Shown: positions 39,476 through 51,400 of the stretch, one piece after another | Layout of the letters: each line of letters opens with the position of its first letter | How positions within the stretch are numbered: the first letter of the stretch is position 1 | NCBI GenBank assembly: GCA_020634215.1 | Contig: JACKCD010000039.1 | Location: forward strand, 1-52,982 | DNA from: Ardenticatenaceae bacterium | Lineage (GTDB): Bacteria > Chloroflexota > Anaerolineae > Promineifilales > Promineifilaceae | DNA length: 52,982 nucleotides | Reading direction: 5' to 3' | Translations under genes and position numbers: made by a program | Notes under the pieces: generated by a model | The model's input: only the letters and a program-made list of their open reading frames with translations | Told to the model about the DNA's origin: nothing | The model's database searches: none

Positions 39476-40579
39476 ATGGGTAAATTATTGACGACAACAC
39501 CTCAGGAAGACGGCTTCCGAATGCCAGGGGAATTTGAAAAACATGATGGCTGCTGGATGCTGTGGCCGGAGCGACCAGACACCTTTCGGCTGGGGGCTAA
39601 ACCAGCACAACAAGCGTTTGTGGAAACGGCCGTTGCTATCAGCCACTTCGAGCGCATCACCATGGGCGTTTCCGCCCGCCAATTTAGCAACGCCCGCAGC
39701 CAGCTTCCCTCCCACATTCGCGTCATCGAAATGTCATCCAACGATGCCTGGATGCGCGACTGCGGCCCCATTTTTGTCAACAACGGGCAAGAAGTGCGGG
39801 TGGTGGATTGGGAGTTCAACGCCTGGGGCGGGCTGGATGAGGGGCTATATTTCCCCTGGGATCAGGACAATTTGGTGCCGCGCAAGGTGGCAGAACTGGA
39901 ATGGCTGGATCGCTACCAGGTGCCAATGGTGCTGGAAGGGGGTGGCATTGCGGTGGACGGCGAAGGGACGCTGATTACCACGACGCAATGCGTGCTAAAC
40001 CCCAACCGCAACCCGCACCTGTCGCTGACCGAGGTGGAATGTTATTTGCAGCGCTATTTGGCAGTGGAAAAGATCATTTGGCTGCCGCGTGGCTCGGTGG
40101 ATGATGAGACGGATGGGCACATTGACGGGCTGTGTGCCTATATTAGGCCGGGGGAACTGGTGCTGGGCTGGACAGACGACAAAAGTGACCCACAGTATGA
40201 AATTAACCAGGAGGCGTATGAGATGCTGTGTGGGGAGAGGGATGCGCGGAAACGGCCGTTTACCATCCACAAGCTCCCCAACCCGCGCCCCATCTACGTC
40301 ACTGCCGAAGAAAGTGCCGGACTAGATATGGTTGAAGGTACCCACCCCCGCCCCGAAGGGCTGTGCATGGGTGGCTCCTACGTCAACTTTTATTTGGCAA
40401 ACGGGGGTGTTGTTGTGCCGCTTTATGGCGACCCGGCGGATCGGCCGACGCTCGCCACCCTGCAAGCCCTCATGCCAGAGCGCAAGGTAGTTGGCGTGCA
40501 GAGTGGGCGCGAAATTTTGCTGGGCGGCGGTATGGTTCACTGCATCACCCAGCAGCAGCCCAGCCCCAACTCGCGCTAG
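39476..40579 (+). CDS. aguA: Agmatine deiminase (367 aa)
   Basis: Converts agmatine to N-carbamoylputrescine and ammonia, in the guanidine-modifying (peptidylarginine deiminase-like) fold. Motifs: FEKHDGCWMLWPERPDTFRL, SSNDAWMRDCGPIFV (catalytic Asp), VLEGGGIAVDGEGTLITTTQ, SVDDETDGHIDGLCAYI (His) and the catalytic Cys in LGGGMVHCIT. Its length matches. It works with the next gene to make putrescine from agmatine. The agmatine source (arginine decarboxylase) is not in the window. The two skew switches at palindromes 39625 and 40251 lie inside. Confidence 0.96.
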   Translation: MGKLLTTTPQEDGFRMPGEFEKHDGCWMLWPERPDTFRLGAKPAQQAFVETAVAISHFERITMGVSARQFSNARSQLPSHIRVIEMSSNDAWMRDCGPIFVNNGQEVRVVDWEFNAWGGLDEGLYFPWDQDNLVPRKVAELEWLDRYQVPMVLEGGGIAVDGEGTLITTTQCVLNPNRNPHLSLTEVECYLQRYLAVEKIIWLPRGSVDDETDGHIDGLCAYIRPGELVLGWTDDKSDPQYEINQEAYEMLCGERDARKRPFTIHKLPNPRPIYVTAEESAGLDMVEGTHPRPEGLCMGGSYVNFYLANGGVVVPLYGDPADRPTLATLQALMPERKVVGVQSGREILLGGGMVHCITQQQPSPNSR

Positions 40580-40588
40580 AAGAAAATG

Positions 40589-40660
40589 GGACGCTGATTT
40601 TCTTGATTCATCTGATTTCTCATTCTTCAGCACGCAGATCAGGAGAATCAGCGTCCTATT
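40589..40660. repeat. Inverted repeat between aguA and aguB
   Basis: GGACGCTGATT (40589-40599) and AATCAGCGTCC (40646-40656) are perfect complements bounding a 46-base interior that contains GATTCATCTGATT/AGATCAGGAGAATC partial complements. The right arm with the following TATT equals the 15-mer in front of the P450 gene. It is likely a dispersed palindromic repeat placed inside the operon. Confidence 0.7.
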
Positions 40661-40675
40661 CATGGGAAAGATACT

Positions 40676-41593
40676 ATGAATGAACAGGTATGCATCGCTT
40701 TAATTCAACTAGCCTGGGCAGGCACGCAGCCAGCTATGATGACCCAATACCAGAAAATGATTACCGAGGCTGCCGCGCAAGGGGCTGAAATCATCTGCTT
40801 GCCTGAATTTTCCCTGGCTCCCTACTTCCCCGGCACGCAGGACAAGGCTGGTTTTGCTTGGGCAGAACAAATCCCTGACGGGGCATCTGCCCGTTTTTTC
40901 AGCCAAATGGCAAGTGACCACCGCGTTTTTGTTATCGGCAGCCTCTATGAATGGGCGGCCAACGGCGGGCTGTATGACACCGCCACCATCCACGCGCCAA
41001 CAGGCGAACTGGTGGCCGCCACACGCAAAGTCCATATTCCGTCGGGCGATGGCTATCATGAGACTGATTTTTTTGCCGGAAGCGACCAGTTTCCCGTCGC
41101 TGCGCTGGAGCCAATTCGGGTGGCAACACCCACCTGCTATGATCAATGGTTCCCGGAACTGGCGCGAATCTACAGCCTGGGTGGGGCAGAGCTAATTGTC
41201 TACCCCACAGCCATTGGTTCAGAGCCAAACGAGCCAACGCTGGACACGCAGGCAGCGTGGGAAACGGTGATGCGCGGCCATGCCATTGCCAATGGGGTGT
41301 TTGTGGCGGCGGTGAACCGGGTGGGGGTGGAAAATGGGGTGGCGTTTTACGGCAGCAGCTTTGTGTGCAGCCCATCGGGGCAGATTTTGGCAAAAGCCGG
41401 CCGAAACACCCCCGAACTCATCCTGGCAACCTTAAACGCCAGTCAGCTCACGCAGTGGCGGCACTTTTTCCCGCTGCTGCACCAGCGCCGGCCGGAGGTG
41501 TATGGGCAAATTTTGCAGCGGTGGGAGGGGGATAAACGGCCGTTGTGGGTTGAAGACACCCCCACATGGCGTACAAAACCCCACGACCAGTGA
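40676..41593 (+). CDS. aguB: N-carbamoylputrescine amidase (305 aa)
   Basis: A nitrilase-superfamily amidase that hydrolyses N-carbamoylputrescine to putrescine, CO2 and ammonia. The catalytic triad is visible: Glu in ICLPEFSLAPYF, Lys in ATRKVHIPSGDGYHETDFF and Cys in ATPTCYDQWFPELAR. The YHETDFFAGSD stretch is typical for AguB. It lies 96 bases downstream of aguA on the same strand, consistent with a two-gene putrescine module. The C-terminal 40 residues are longer than usual and variable. Confidence 0.95.
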   Translation: MNEQVCIALIQLAWAGTQPAMMTQYQKMITEAAAQGAEIICLPEFSLAPYFPGTQDKAGFAWAEQIPDGASARFFSQMASDHRVFVIGSLYEWAANGGLYDTATIHAPTGELVAATRKVHIPSGDGYHETDFFAGSDQFPVAALEPIRVATPTCYDQWFPELARIYSLGGAELIVYPTAIGSEPNEPTLDTQAAWETVMRGHAIANGVFVAAVNRVGVENGVAFYGSSFVCSPSGQILAKAGRNTPELILATLNASQLTQWRHFFPLLHQRRPEVYGQILQRWEGDKRPLWVEDTPTWRTKPHDQ

Positions 41594-41612
41594 AACAACG
41601 CCGAACCGTTGT

Positions 41613-42413
41613 TTACGAACGGCCGTTTACTTTGGACAAAAAAGCCAGCATCAGCCTATCAAATTCCTTCGGGCATTCCCAGTTAACCGCATGACCAGAA
41701 CCTTCTACGATTGCGGATTCACCTTTTGGACACAAAGCCGCACTGGCTACTGCATGTTCCTTCGGCCAAAATGGGCTTTCTGAGCCAGCCACAAACAAAA
41801 CCGGCACATCCGTGTGTTTAAGCGTCTCGCGCCAATCTGCATCCGCATGATCCAGAAGCAACGGCTTTGTTCCCTCCCTATCAAACTTCAAATATTTCAA
41901 TCCGCGTGCCAACATCATGAAGACAATCATCAGGTTCGGCAACTTCTTGTTTGGCTTTGGCAACGGCTTGTCAAAATATGTAGGTCGCGTTTCCATATTC
42001 AACCCAACCATACCATAAGGCCAATCCTCACTATTCAGCATCTTTGGCGTTTGGTCAATGCTTATCAAGCCATGCAAATGTGTCGTACCAAACTCCGAAA
42101 TATAGGCCCACATTGTAGATGCACCCTGAGATTGCCCAATCAGAAAAGCCTTTTCTATCTTCAAATGACGTATCAACGCATCAAGATCCCGCCCCTGAGT
42201 AACCATATCTTGTCCAGAGGTCGGATTATCAGAGCTGCCATGTGAACGCCTGTCAAAGGCAATAACACGATATCCGTGCTGCAACAGCACTTTCTCTTGG
42301 TCATACCAAGAAGTGGCCGGAGCTGAATACCCTGCAATAAGGACAACTGGTATACCGCTACCCTTATCGCTATACCCCAGTTTCACCTGATCATCTGTTA
42401 CAAAAAATTCCAT
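41613..42413 (-). CDS. Alpha/beta hydrolase (266 aa)
   Basis: Features are VVLIAGYSAPATSWYDQEKV, FDRRSHGSSDNPTSGQDM, the nucleophile elbow FLIGQSQGASTMWAY (Ser), LFVAGSESPFWPKEHA and the His in EGSGHAVNWECPKEFD. These resemble chloroperoxidase-like or esterase/lipase hydrolases, with an Ala-rich cap. Substrate unknown. The start ATG 42413 (MEFFVTDDQVKLGYSD) is used; a longer frame reaches into the giant gene and is unsupported. It follows the giant gene by 82 bases on the same strand and may be read from the same transcript. Confidence 0.85.
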   Translation of the reverse strand: MEFFVTDDQVKLGYSDKGSGIPVVLIAGYSAPATSWYDQEKVLLQHGYRVIAFDRRSHGSSDNPTSGQDMVTQGRDLDALIRHLKIEKAFLIGQSQGASTMWAYISEFGTTHLHGLISIDQTPKMLNSEDWPYGMVGLNMETRPTYFDKPLPKPNKKLPNLMIVFMMLARGLKYLKFDREGTKPLLLDHADADWRETLKHTDVPVLFVAGSESPFWPKEHAVASAALCPKGESAIVEGSGHAVNWECPKEFDRLMLAFLSKVNGRS

Positions 42414-42495
42414 ACTACCGTATCCTTGATATCCTAGGATAATGTAACAGTTTTTCTGTAAATCGAAAACTCCTTGCAGATGAGTGACCGTATCA

Positions 42496-45400
42496 TCACT
42501 GTCCAGGCACAATAACGAAGCTGAATTCACCGATAGTGTTAGAGCGATTGTAAGTAACGTCCGGCACACAGCTAACCACGGTCACATAATAGAAAGTGTT
42601 ACTAGCTGGGTCAGCAAGATCGGCCGAAATATCATAGAAATTCACCAACAGATCATCCCCATCACCCCGTACAGGCAATATCCCCCACGGGTCTGCACCA
42701 GCATGCATGTCATACGTACAGGTATCGCCATAGTTGTCCCATGTCAATGTGTGCGGATCAGAAAGAACCAGCGTCAGTGCAACGGTGTTTGGTGTAAAGA
42801 TAGCCAAGATACTCCGATTCTCCGTTATTGTGATTGTTGTGGTCAGATTGGTACTAAAGATGATGTCATTTGTCTGATCCTGCCAGCCAGTGAAGATATG
42901 GCTTAGCCCGGCAACGGCCGTTAACGTCACCACCTCACCCGCGCCAAATGCCGTCTGATCCGGTTCAACCTGTACTGACCCATCGCCAATCCAGCTGGTG
43001 CTCAAGCTGTAGGCCACTGGCTCGAAGATGGCGCGTAGGTTGGTATTGCCCGTGATTGTCAGCGATTGGGTCTCTGTGGACCCACTCAAACCAAGTTCCC
43101 AATCAGCAAACTGCCAATCTTGATCAGGAACGGCCGTTACACTGATCACGTCGCCATAACTGTACGTCGTCTTTACAGGGTCAATCACAATCGATCCACT
43201 CCCTTCCGTCGTCGTTATCACCGTATAGCTGGCAGGGACAAAGTGAGCCGTAATCGCTTGGTCGCCGTCAATGAGCAGCGTGCGCGAGGCACCATCACCG
43301 GTCAGGTCACCGCTCCAATTGGCTAATTCATAGCCGGGATTCGGCACCGCTTCCACCAGCAGATCATCACCATAGACGTAACTAGCTTGGTCGGGAATCA
43401 AGCGAATGCTTCCGTTACCATCCGTACTGCTCGTGACCGTGTACGTTTCCTGCGTAAAGGTGCCGGTAATCACGAGATTGCCCGTGATGACAACACTCTC
43501 AGCAATGTTACTGCCAATAATGTCACCGCTCCAGCCGCTGAAGCCCCAACCGGGATCGGCCGTTGCCAACAGTGAAACAACATCGTTGTAGGTATAGCTG
43601 GTTTGCGATGGGGTGTTGGTTAAACGGCCGTTGCCCACCACCCGCAGGTCAAGCGTGTATTCATTCTCAACAAAGACCGCAATCACACTCTGATCCCGAT
43701 CCATCGTCAGCGTTTGACTAATTAGTGAACCACTCAACGCCCCTTGCCAACCGACAAAGCCCCACTGTTCCGTTTCTGTCACCTCTAGCGTGAGAACGGT
43801 ACCGGCAAGATAACTGCCTGATGGCACAGAGACCGAGCCGCCCCCCTGCGTCGTCACCGTCAAGTCATAGGTTGGCAGTTTGAAAGCTGGGCCACCGGGA
43901 TCAGAGATCGAGCCATTGGCGCTCAAATCGCTGTCGCCACGCGCCCCATCCACCAGATAAAGCGAGACACTGTTCCCAACCAGTTCCGCGCCCGTGTCGG
44001 TGGCGGTGTCATACTCAAACGGATACCAGCCGTTGACCGCATCATACTTGTAATACGAATTGATGTCGGCCGTTGAGGTGAAGATCATCGTCACATCGGC
44101 ACTGCCGCCGACCCCCATGCCGCTCAGGTCAAACGAGGGGAAACCCATCGGGAATTCAGTGAGCGTGGGCAGACTGCCCGCCCCGGCAGACGGTGTCGCC
44201 GTAAAGGCGACATTGGTCAGCGTCATGCCCAGCGTGGCGGCAATGGTCACATATTGCCCCGTGATTGGGCTGGGCAGAGAGGCGACGTGCATCTGGGCGC
44301 TGTCTGGTGTGCCGTCGTTGTTGCCATCGCCACCGTTCGGCGCACCGTTTTCCAAAGCGGTTGCCGCGCCGTCGCCCTGCACGTTTATCGTGAAGCTAGT
44401 CTGTAGGTCATCGGCGTAGACGGTGACGGTGCGACTACCTTCGGCACTGCCGGGTGGCAAACTCCACGACCAGACACCATTACCCTCGTCAACCACTGTT
44501 CCTTCGGAAGCCAGCCAACTGTACGTGGCATCGGGCGGGCTGTAGGTGCCGGAGTTAGTCACGGTGATGCTCTCGTAGGCACTCACGCTGCTGAGGTCAC
44601 TGTCTACACTGGCCGAAACACCAAGCACCGTAACTGCTTTTGTCGCCGCGACATGCGTCCCGTCTTCGTCTGTCAGGTAGACGGTGATGGTTGGGAAGCC
44701 AAGCACATTGCCATAAGTGTGTGAAGCGACATGACCCGTCGGATTGATGGGACACGCATCACTATTACCGTCTCCCCAATCAATCGAACAAGCGGTCACC
44801 GTGTCATCACCGGGGTCAAAGACTGCTCCCAGCTTTAAATCATACTGCACCCCAGTAGCAACCGAATTACTGCCCGTGATGGGAACGCTAGGCGCAACGT
44901 CAACGACGGTCAAGGGGAAGGTTCCAAACAGCGAATACGCTTCGCCGCCGACAATGACCTCATATCTTATCATTTGAGAATCACCGGGGCCGTCAGTACT
45001 GGTGTAAACCCACCCCCAGTCTAGGTCTGTATTTGAGTCATGACCATAGAACTGACCCACCAGATCAACTGTCTCCAGCGTGATCGTTGTTCCCCCATCG
45101 CTTCCGGTAAGGACACCCGTATGGGTGATGACCTGACCTTCCTGAATCGTTGCGGCCGTCGGGGATAGGACAACCGTATAACGTGTTTCAAACGGGGTTG
45201 TCACTGTGTAACTGTTGTTGGTCGTGTTGATTTCTGTACCACCAGCAGCGTCACCGATAATCCCTGACAAAAATGCTGGCTCATTCGGATCATAAATGAT
45301 ACCGGAGGTAGCTTGCATGGTCAGGGTAACAAAACCAGTCTCGCCAGATGCCACTGTTCCTAACTCGCGGATACATCCCCAGAACGGCCAAAATGTACAA

Positions 45401-48400
45401 GTCCAGCCGGGATGTATCCCATAATCAATCTGATTGTACTCAGTGAGGGGAACGGTAATGACACCTGTTGCCGCTAATGTGCCGATGTTGGCATAGGTGA
45501 ATGTATAGACTTTGGTGAAATTTGGATCATCCAACTGGTAGGGCGTTGTATCTTGACTGATGGTAAGTTCAAGATCAATGATTCCGTTGATGGGCGTTTG
45601 CGCCGTGCCTGCGTTGTCCACTGAATTGGCATCTCCTGCACTGGATTCAATGGTCGTTGTGTTGATGATAGCCGATGTACCCGGCGACCAAGTGTCGGTT
45701 ACAGTTACGGTAAAGGAAATGCTGCCACTAGCACCAACAGGTAATTCACCTAGTGATAAGGTACATTGACTACCGGCAGCGCCACCATCGGCACAAACCC
45801 AATTCGGATGACTCAAACCAGCGTTGAAACTGGTATCGACCGGCACAATCTCAGATAAGGTGACGTTAGGGGCATCTACGATGCTGGTATTGTTATAGGT
45901 GATGGTGTATTGCAGTATATCGTTCAGTTCCACTATGGTTGCAGAGGTTTGTTTGGTCACTACTAGGTCAGGCGCAACAACCGCCAAATCCCAGACGCCT
46001 TCCATGAAGGCTATGTTGCCACTGCTGTCTGTGACGCGCAGGTCAATTTTGTAGCCGCCTTCGGCTAGAGTAGTTGGCAGGGCATATTGCCATGTCGTAT
46101 ACAGCGCGTTCGGGTTGTCTAGCGTAACGGCCGTCCACGTCCCAGCATACTGCCCGATGTCCCGTTGGTCGTACGAGCGCACACGCAATTGCAAGTTAGA
46201 TATCGTTGCATTGACCGGATTGGCGATGTCGTAGATGGTTTCCGCATCCAACGCCTGTGCAAAAACAACCAGTTCGTCTAGTGAGCCGCCAAAGGGATTG
46301 CCGCCCTGCGCCCGACCCACTTCGATGTCAATGTCGTCCCCAATGTCGTAGGGATTGTGGTTGGCACTAACGGCCGTTTCCACCCCATTCACAAAGAAAG
46401 CCCGTTCACCAGTCGCGGCATCATACCGCCAGACCACATGCACCCATTCATCGGTAGCAATCGTGTTGGTCACCACCGTGTCGTCGCCGCTGTAGCCCAG
46501 AATCGGCCGGCCGTCGCGGATACCCGCATAGAAGCCCGCCGTCGTCGTAATTGGCGTACTGCCCAGAACCGCGTGGTCGCCGCTCCAATCAGAGCCATTA
46601 ACCCAGCCCATAATCGTGAAACTGCCATCCAGCAGACCAAGCTGGCCTGCGCTAACTGATGTGGTGATCGCTTCGTTGCCACCCAGCATCAAGTAATCAT
46701 CCACGCCGTCAAAAGTGATCGCCTCACCAAACTTGCCGGGCGTGCCACTGGTGGGGCAGGTTGCGCCACTGCACAGCATGGTGAACTGCGTTTTGGAGCC
46801 ATCCACCCACAGCCCGTCGCCGCTTTCAAAGTGCAGATGCAGGGTACGGCTGTCGGCCGGATAAGGCAGTTCGCTGGCGACACCGCTGATCGTTTTGACC
46901 ACGCTGGGCGCTACATAATTGCCGTCGTCGGTCACAGACGCATAGGGCGGCAAATTGTCTAGCGAGACGGTAGCCGTTGTCGTGGTCTGGTTGCCGGTTT
47001 CATCCTGCGTGACGGCGGTGACGGTGTAACGGCCGTAAGGCTCCGTCTCGAAAGTTTGGAAGGCCGACCAATCACCCGATTCGTCAATCGTGGCGACCAA
47101 ATTACCGCCCACAGCGTCGCCGTTCCAATCACTCAGCCCAACGGTGACGCCGTTCGCAGAGACGCCGCTGCCCGTATCGCTGACGGTGCCGATCAGGGGC
47201 AGGCTGTCCACCACCTGCACCGCTGCCGGACTGTTGTCAATTGTTAGGCTGGGGCCTTGCGTATCCACCAAAATCGAGGCCGAAGCGATGGCCGAGACGT
47301 TGCCAGCCACATCCGTGGCACGGGCTTCAATCGTATGGGTTCCGCCGACCTCTTGGAAGACGTATAGCCATGCCGAGCTATTTGCCCCCTGCTGATTGCC
47401 GGATGTTGCTTCTTGCCAACTGCCGCCGTCGATGCGATATTCAACCATCGCTACCGAGCTGGTGGCATCATCGGCACCAATAAACAGCACCGTCTGCGCC
47501 GCGCCCACCGTCTCCGGCGTCAGGCTCAAATCCACCGTCGGCAAATCGGCGTCAACGAAGAGGGCATATGGGTTAAAGAGATCGTACCATGCCGCCTGAT
47601 AGTTGTAGAGCGCCCCCACCGCTTCCGCATCCAGCACAGATGGGGTGATGGCGACTTCATCCATGCCGCCGTCATATTCCTGCCCCAACCGGATTGGGGA
47701 ACTGTTTGTACAGAGGCTGCTGCCAATGCTGGATGTGATGCCTGCTAAACGGCCGTTCACATAAATCTTCATCTCCCCATTGGTCGCGTCATGGGTTGCC
47801 AGCACATGATTCCACTGGTTGGCGATCAGCGGATTGTCGGCATCCACTGACTGCCAACTGTCACTGCCACAACTGGTCTCGCGGTCGAAGCGCACCGTCA
47901 AGCTATTGACTAACAGCGAAAGCCGGAAATTGGCCGAGGTGAAACTGGTCGTGCTTTTGGTTGCCAACCATTGATTGGTGGTGGATGTCGCCGTTGGTTT
48001 GACCCACATACCCACGCTGAAATCGGTCAGCACCATGGTGCTCGTGCCAGAGAGCGTCAGCAGGTCGTTGCCATCGAAGGTGACAGACTCGCGCATTTGC
48101 CCCTTGTCACCAGCGTCCGGGCAGGTGTTCGCGTCGGCGCAGGTTGCCATATAGCGGCTTTCCGAATCGTCGCGGAAGGTGGTGATGGTCTGGTTAATGA
48201 TGATGCCGTTGTCGGTTTTCAGCCCCTCATCCAGATGCAGATTGATTCCGGGCGCACGGTTGAAGTGCGCCTGTACTTCAGCGACGGTCAGGGCGCGTTT
48301 TACGATGGTCAGGTCATCCAGCAAGCCGTCAAAGTAGAGGTTGTTGCTATTCCGGCCAATGCGTAGGATTTCGGCCGTTCCCGGTGCCTCTAGCCAATCT

Positions 48401-51400
48401 GACCCCACGTTCACGCCATTGACGTAGAAGGTGTATTGTCCGTTCTCAAAGACGTAGGCCAGATGGTACCAGCGGCCGGTGGCGTTGTAGAGTGTGTAGT
48501 TCGATGTCCATGCTGTAAAACTGCCGCTGGAGGCGGCCAATCGACCGTAGCCACGCAGACCCAGATCATAGTTGTTGCCCACTTCTACCAGAGGTACATT
48601 ACCGAAATCGCCCGTGCCCCAGAAGGTGTCGGGTTTGATCCACATCATAGCGGTGAAGCTACTTTCAGAAGTTCCCAGCACCGTTGACGAGGTGCCAATG
48701 GTCAAGAAATCATCAACACCGTCGAAGGAAAGGGCTTGATTGAACCGGCCGGGAACTCCACTCGTCGGACAGGTAGTGCCACTACAGGAGACGGAGATGG
48801 CGTTGCCCGACTGATCGCCAAAAACGTCCGAGCCTGGCGCTTCGTCGAAGGGCAGGTCAAGCGCCATGCTGGTGGCACGGAACATATCGGCGATGGCCGC
48901 AGGGGTTAAGGCGTTGCCGTAGACGCGGAAATCATCCAGTGTGCCCTTAAAGAAATCGTTGTAGTTTGACCAGTCCAGCATCCCCCACATGGTTGGCAGA
49001 CAAATAGTGCCGCAGTAATCGGTTCTGACGCGGGAACTCTGTTCACCCAGATAGGTGGTGCTGTTGATGCCGGTGACGTGCAACAAGCTGGTATCCGTAT
49101 GTCCCCAATCCTGATCGAAGTTGGTATCGGTACTGTCATCTTCGGGGCAGGAAATGAAACAGCCGCCGTCGTTGTTCTCCCAGACGCGGAACCATGCATT
49201 ACTGTCGTTGATAACGGCCGTTTTGTTCACTGTCCATAAGGTCGTCGTGTCATTTGCCAGGTTGTTTTGCCATACGAGGTTGCCGGAAGAGGAATCACTG
49301 TTGAGATTGAGACGCATTTCCGCGCTCTGACCCGTGCCGCGTGTATCGCTAAAGTTTTCAAAGGTGGCCTTGTCAAAGTAGAGATAGCCGAAATTGTTGG
49401 GACGACCAATGTAGAAGTTGCTGACGCTGGGCGGCGTCACAGTGGCGCAACTGCCGGTGGTGCCGCCGGGGATTGGTTCGCCGTTGACAAAGAAGGTGAG
49501 ATTGGAGCCATCGTAGTTGACAACAAGGTGCTGCCAGGTGTTGTCGAAGGTGAGAATGCCGGTGTTGGCGCTGGCGACTTCACAGGTGGTTGTGCCATCA
49601 CCCCAGATCATCCGTAAACGGCCGTTATCCCCCACAAACAAGCTGGGGAAAACCTCATCACTGCCAAATGTTGATTGATAGCCAAACACACCCTGATAAT
49701 CGGCATCCGTCCATTTGCCGAACGCCGTCGCCGAATCGTTGCTCATGGGATAGGTGCGAGCTTGTGGCCGTATCCATGTGGCAAAGGCAAACGCATCGCC
49801 CGTCAAATCCGGGGCGGTCGCCACCAGATGATCCACCTGACTGAACGCCGCGCCGCCGCTACCCACCGTGGGGCAAGCCACGCCGCTGCAACTGACATCA
49901 TCACTGCCCCAGGTGGTGGCGTTACGCAAATCAACCTGCAACAATGGTGTGGCGTAGCGGTCGGCAATCGTATTCGCCCCCAACGCCTCTGGGTAAACCT
50001 CCACCTCATCCATTTGCCCCACAAACCCACTGGTTGGCGAGCCGTTATGGATGAATGCACCGATAGCGACCTGCCGCGTATTGACACATTCTCCTGCTCT
50101 GGGGTAACTGATGGACGCAACCTCGATGCCGTTGATATAGAGTCGCTTGATGGCTCCGTCCAGCGTCGCCACGATATGGCTCCATTGGTTCACTGGCAGG
50201 CTGTTACTGCTGGTGAGGAAGTTACCGGATGGCGTGCCGCAGTAGTCGGTGTTGTTAAAGCTGACCGTATTATCGCTGTTCAATACCAGAGAGAGCGTGC
50301 CATTGGCCGAAACGGCATCCGTTTTGCTGAACAATACGCCCTGTGCGCCGGAGCTGGTGGGGCGCACCGCCATCGCAATGCTGTAGTTGGTGCCGATCAA
50401 ATCGGCGCTGTCGGGGATGCTAATGGTGTCGTTGCCGTCAAAGGTTAACTGCTGACCGTTGGCCGTTGGGCAGTTTGCCCCAGCGCAGACACCGTCATTT
50501 TGCAGGAATGAGGCATCGGCGAAGGTACTGCTGCCCGCCAGTTCGTTCATGTGCAGCCACAGCACGCGCCCGGTGGGGTCTTCGATGATCGCCCCGGCAC
50601 GGATGCCCATGTTGACCGGGCCGGTGCTGGTCAGACCGGCTTCTGCCAGCCCGACAGAGCCGGTGACGGTGACGGTGCTTTGTGGCGGGATTGCCTCGGT
50701 GGACTGGTAACGCAACACGTTATCCAATGGCAATTCGGTTTCTACCAGACCTCGCGCATAAGGCAGGGTCAGTTCGTTGGTAATAACGGCTGTGTAGCTA
50801 ATCACGCTGCTCGGTGACACATAGGGGAGTTGGCTGTTGGTTGAGGCAATGGTGGTGTCCAGCGAAAGCACATTGAGCGACGAGGCAACGTTGGGGTTGT
50901 AGGCATAGATGCGTTCCTGCTTGTCGCTGAGCGTATCGTCGTCGCTGTCGGGGTCGAGCGGGTCGGCACTCACCTGCGCCATCAGCGGATCGCCGTTGCT
51001 GTCATAATCATAAACAACCAACCAGCCGCCGCTGTAAGTGGTCTTCTCCGCCGAACAGAGCGGCGGGCTGACGTTTACCAATTCAGTAGAATCGTAGGGG
51101 TAATTCTGGTTGGCATGAAGATGCTCTTCGTTGTCGGTCAGGCCATCGCCATCGGTGTCGGGGCGAGCGGGATTGGTGCCGTAGAACGCTTCCCAGTAGT
51201 CGGTCAGGCCGTCGCAATCGGTGTCGCTCAGCGTGGGATCAAATCCGGCCGTTGCCAATTCATAGGAGTCGGGCAAACCATCAGCGTCGCTGTCGGGGTT
51301 GCTGTCGTCGGGATCAGGGCCGTTCATCGCCTGACTGCGTAAGCCGTCGCCATCAGCATCGGCCAAGGTGGGGAAGGTGGTGTCCCACGCCAACCGGTAG

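Noticed and set aside
46357..46659. Plus-strand ORFs opposite the giant gene, here and elsewhere between 42.9 and 52.5 kb
   Set aside because: All are shadows of the continuous minus-strand frame, which shows domain structure throughout.
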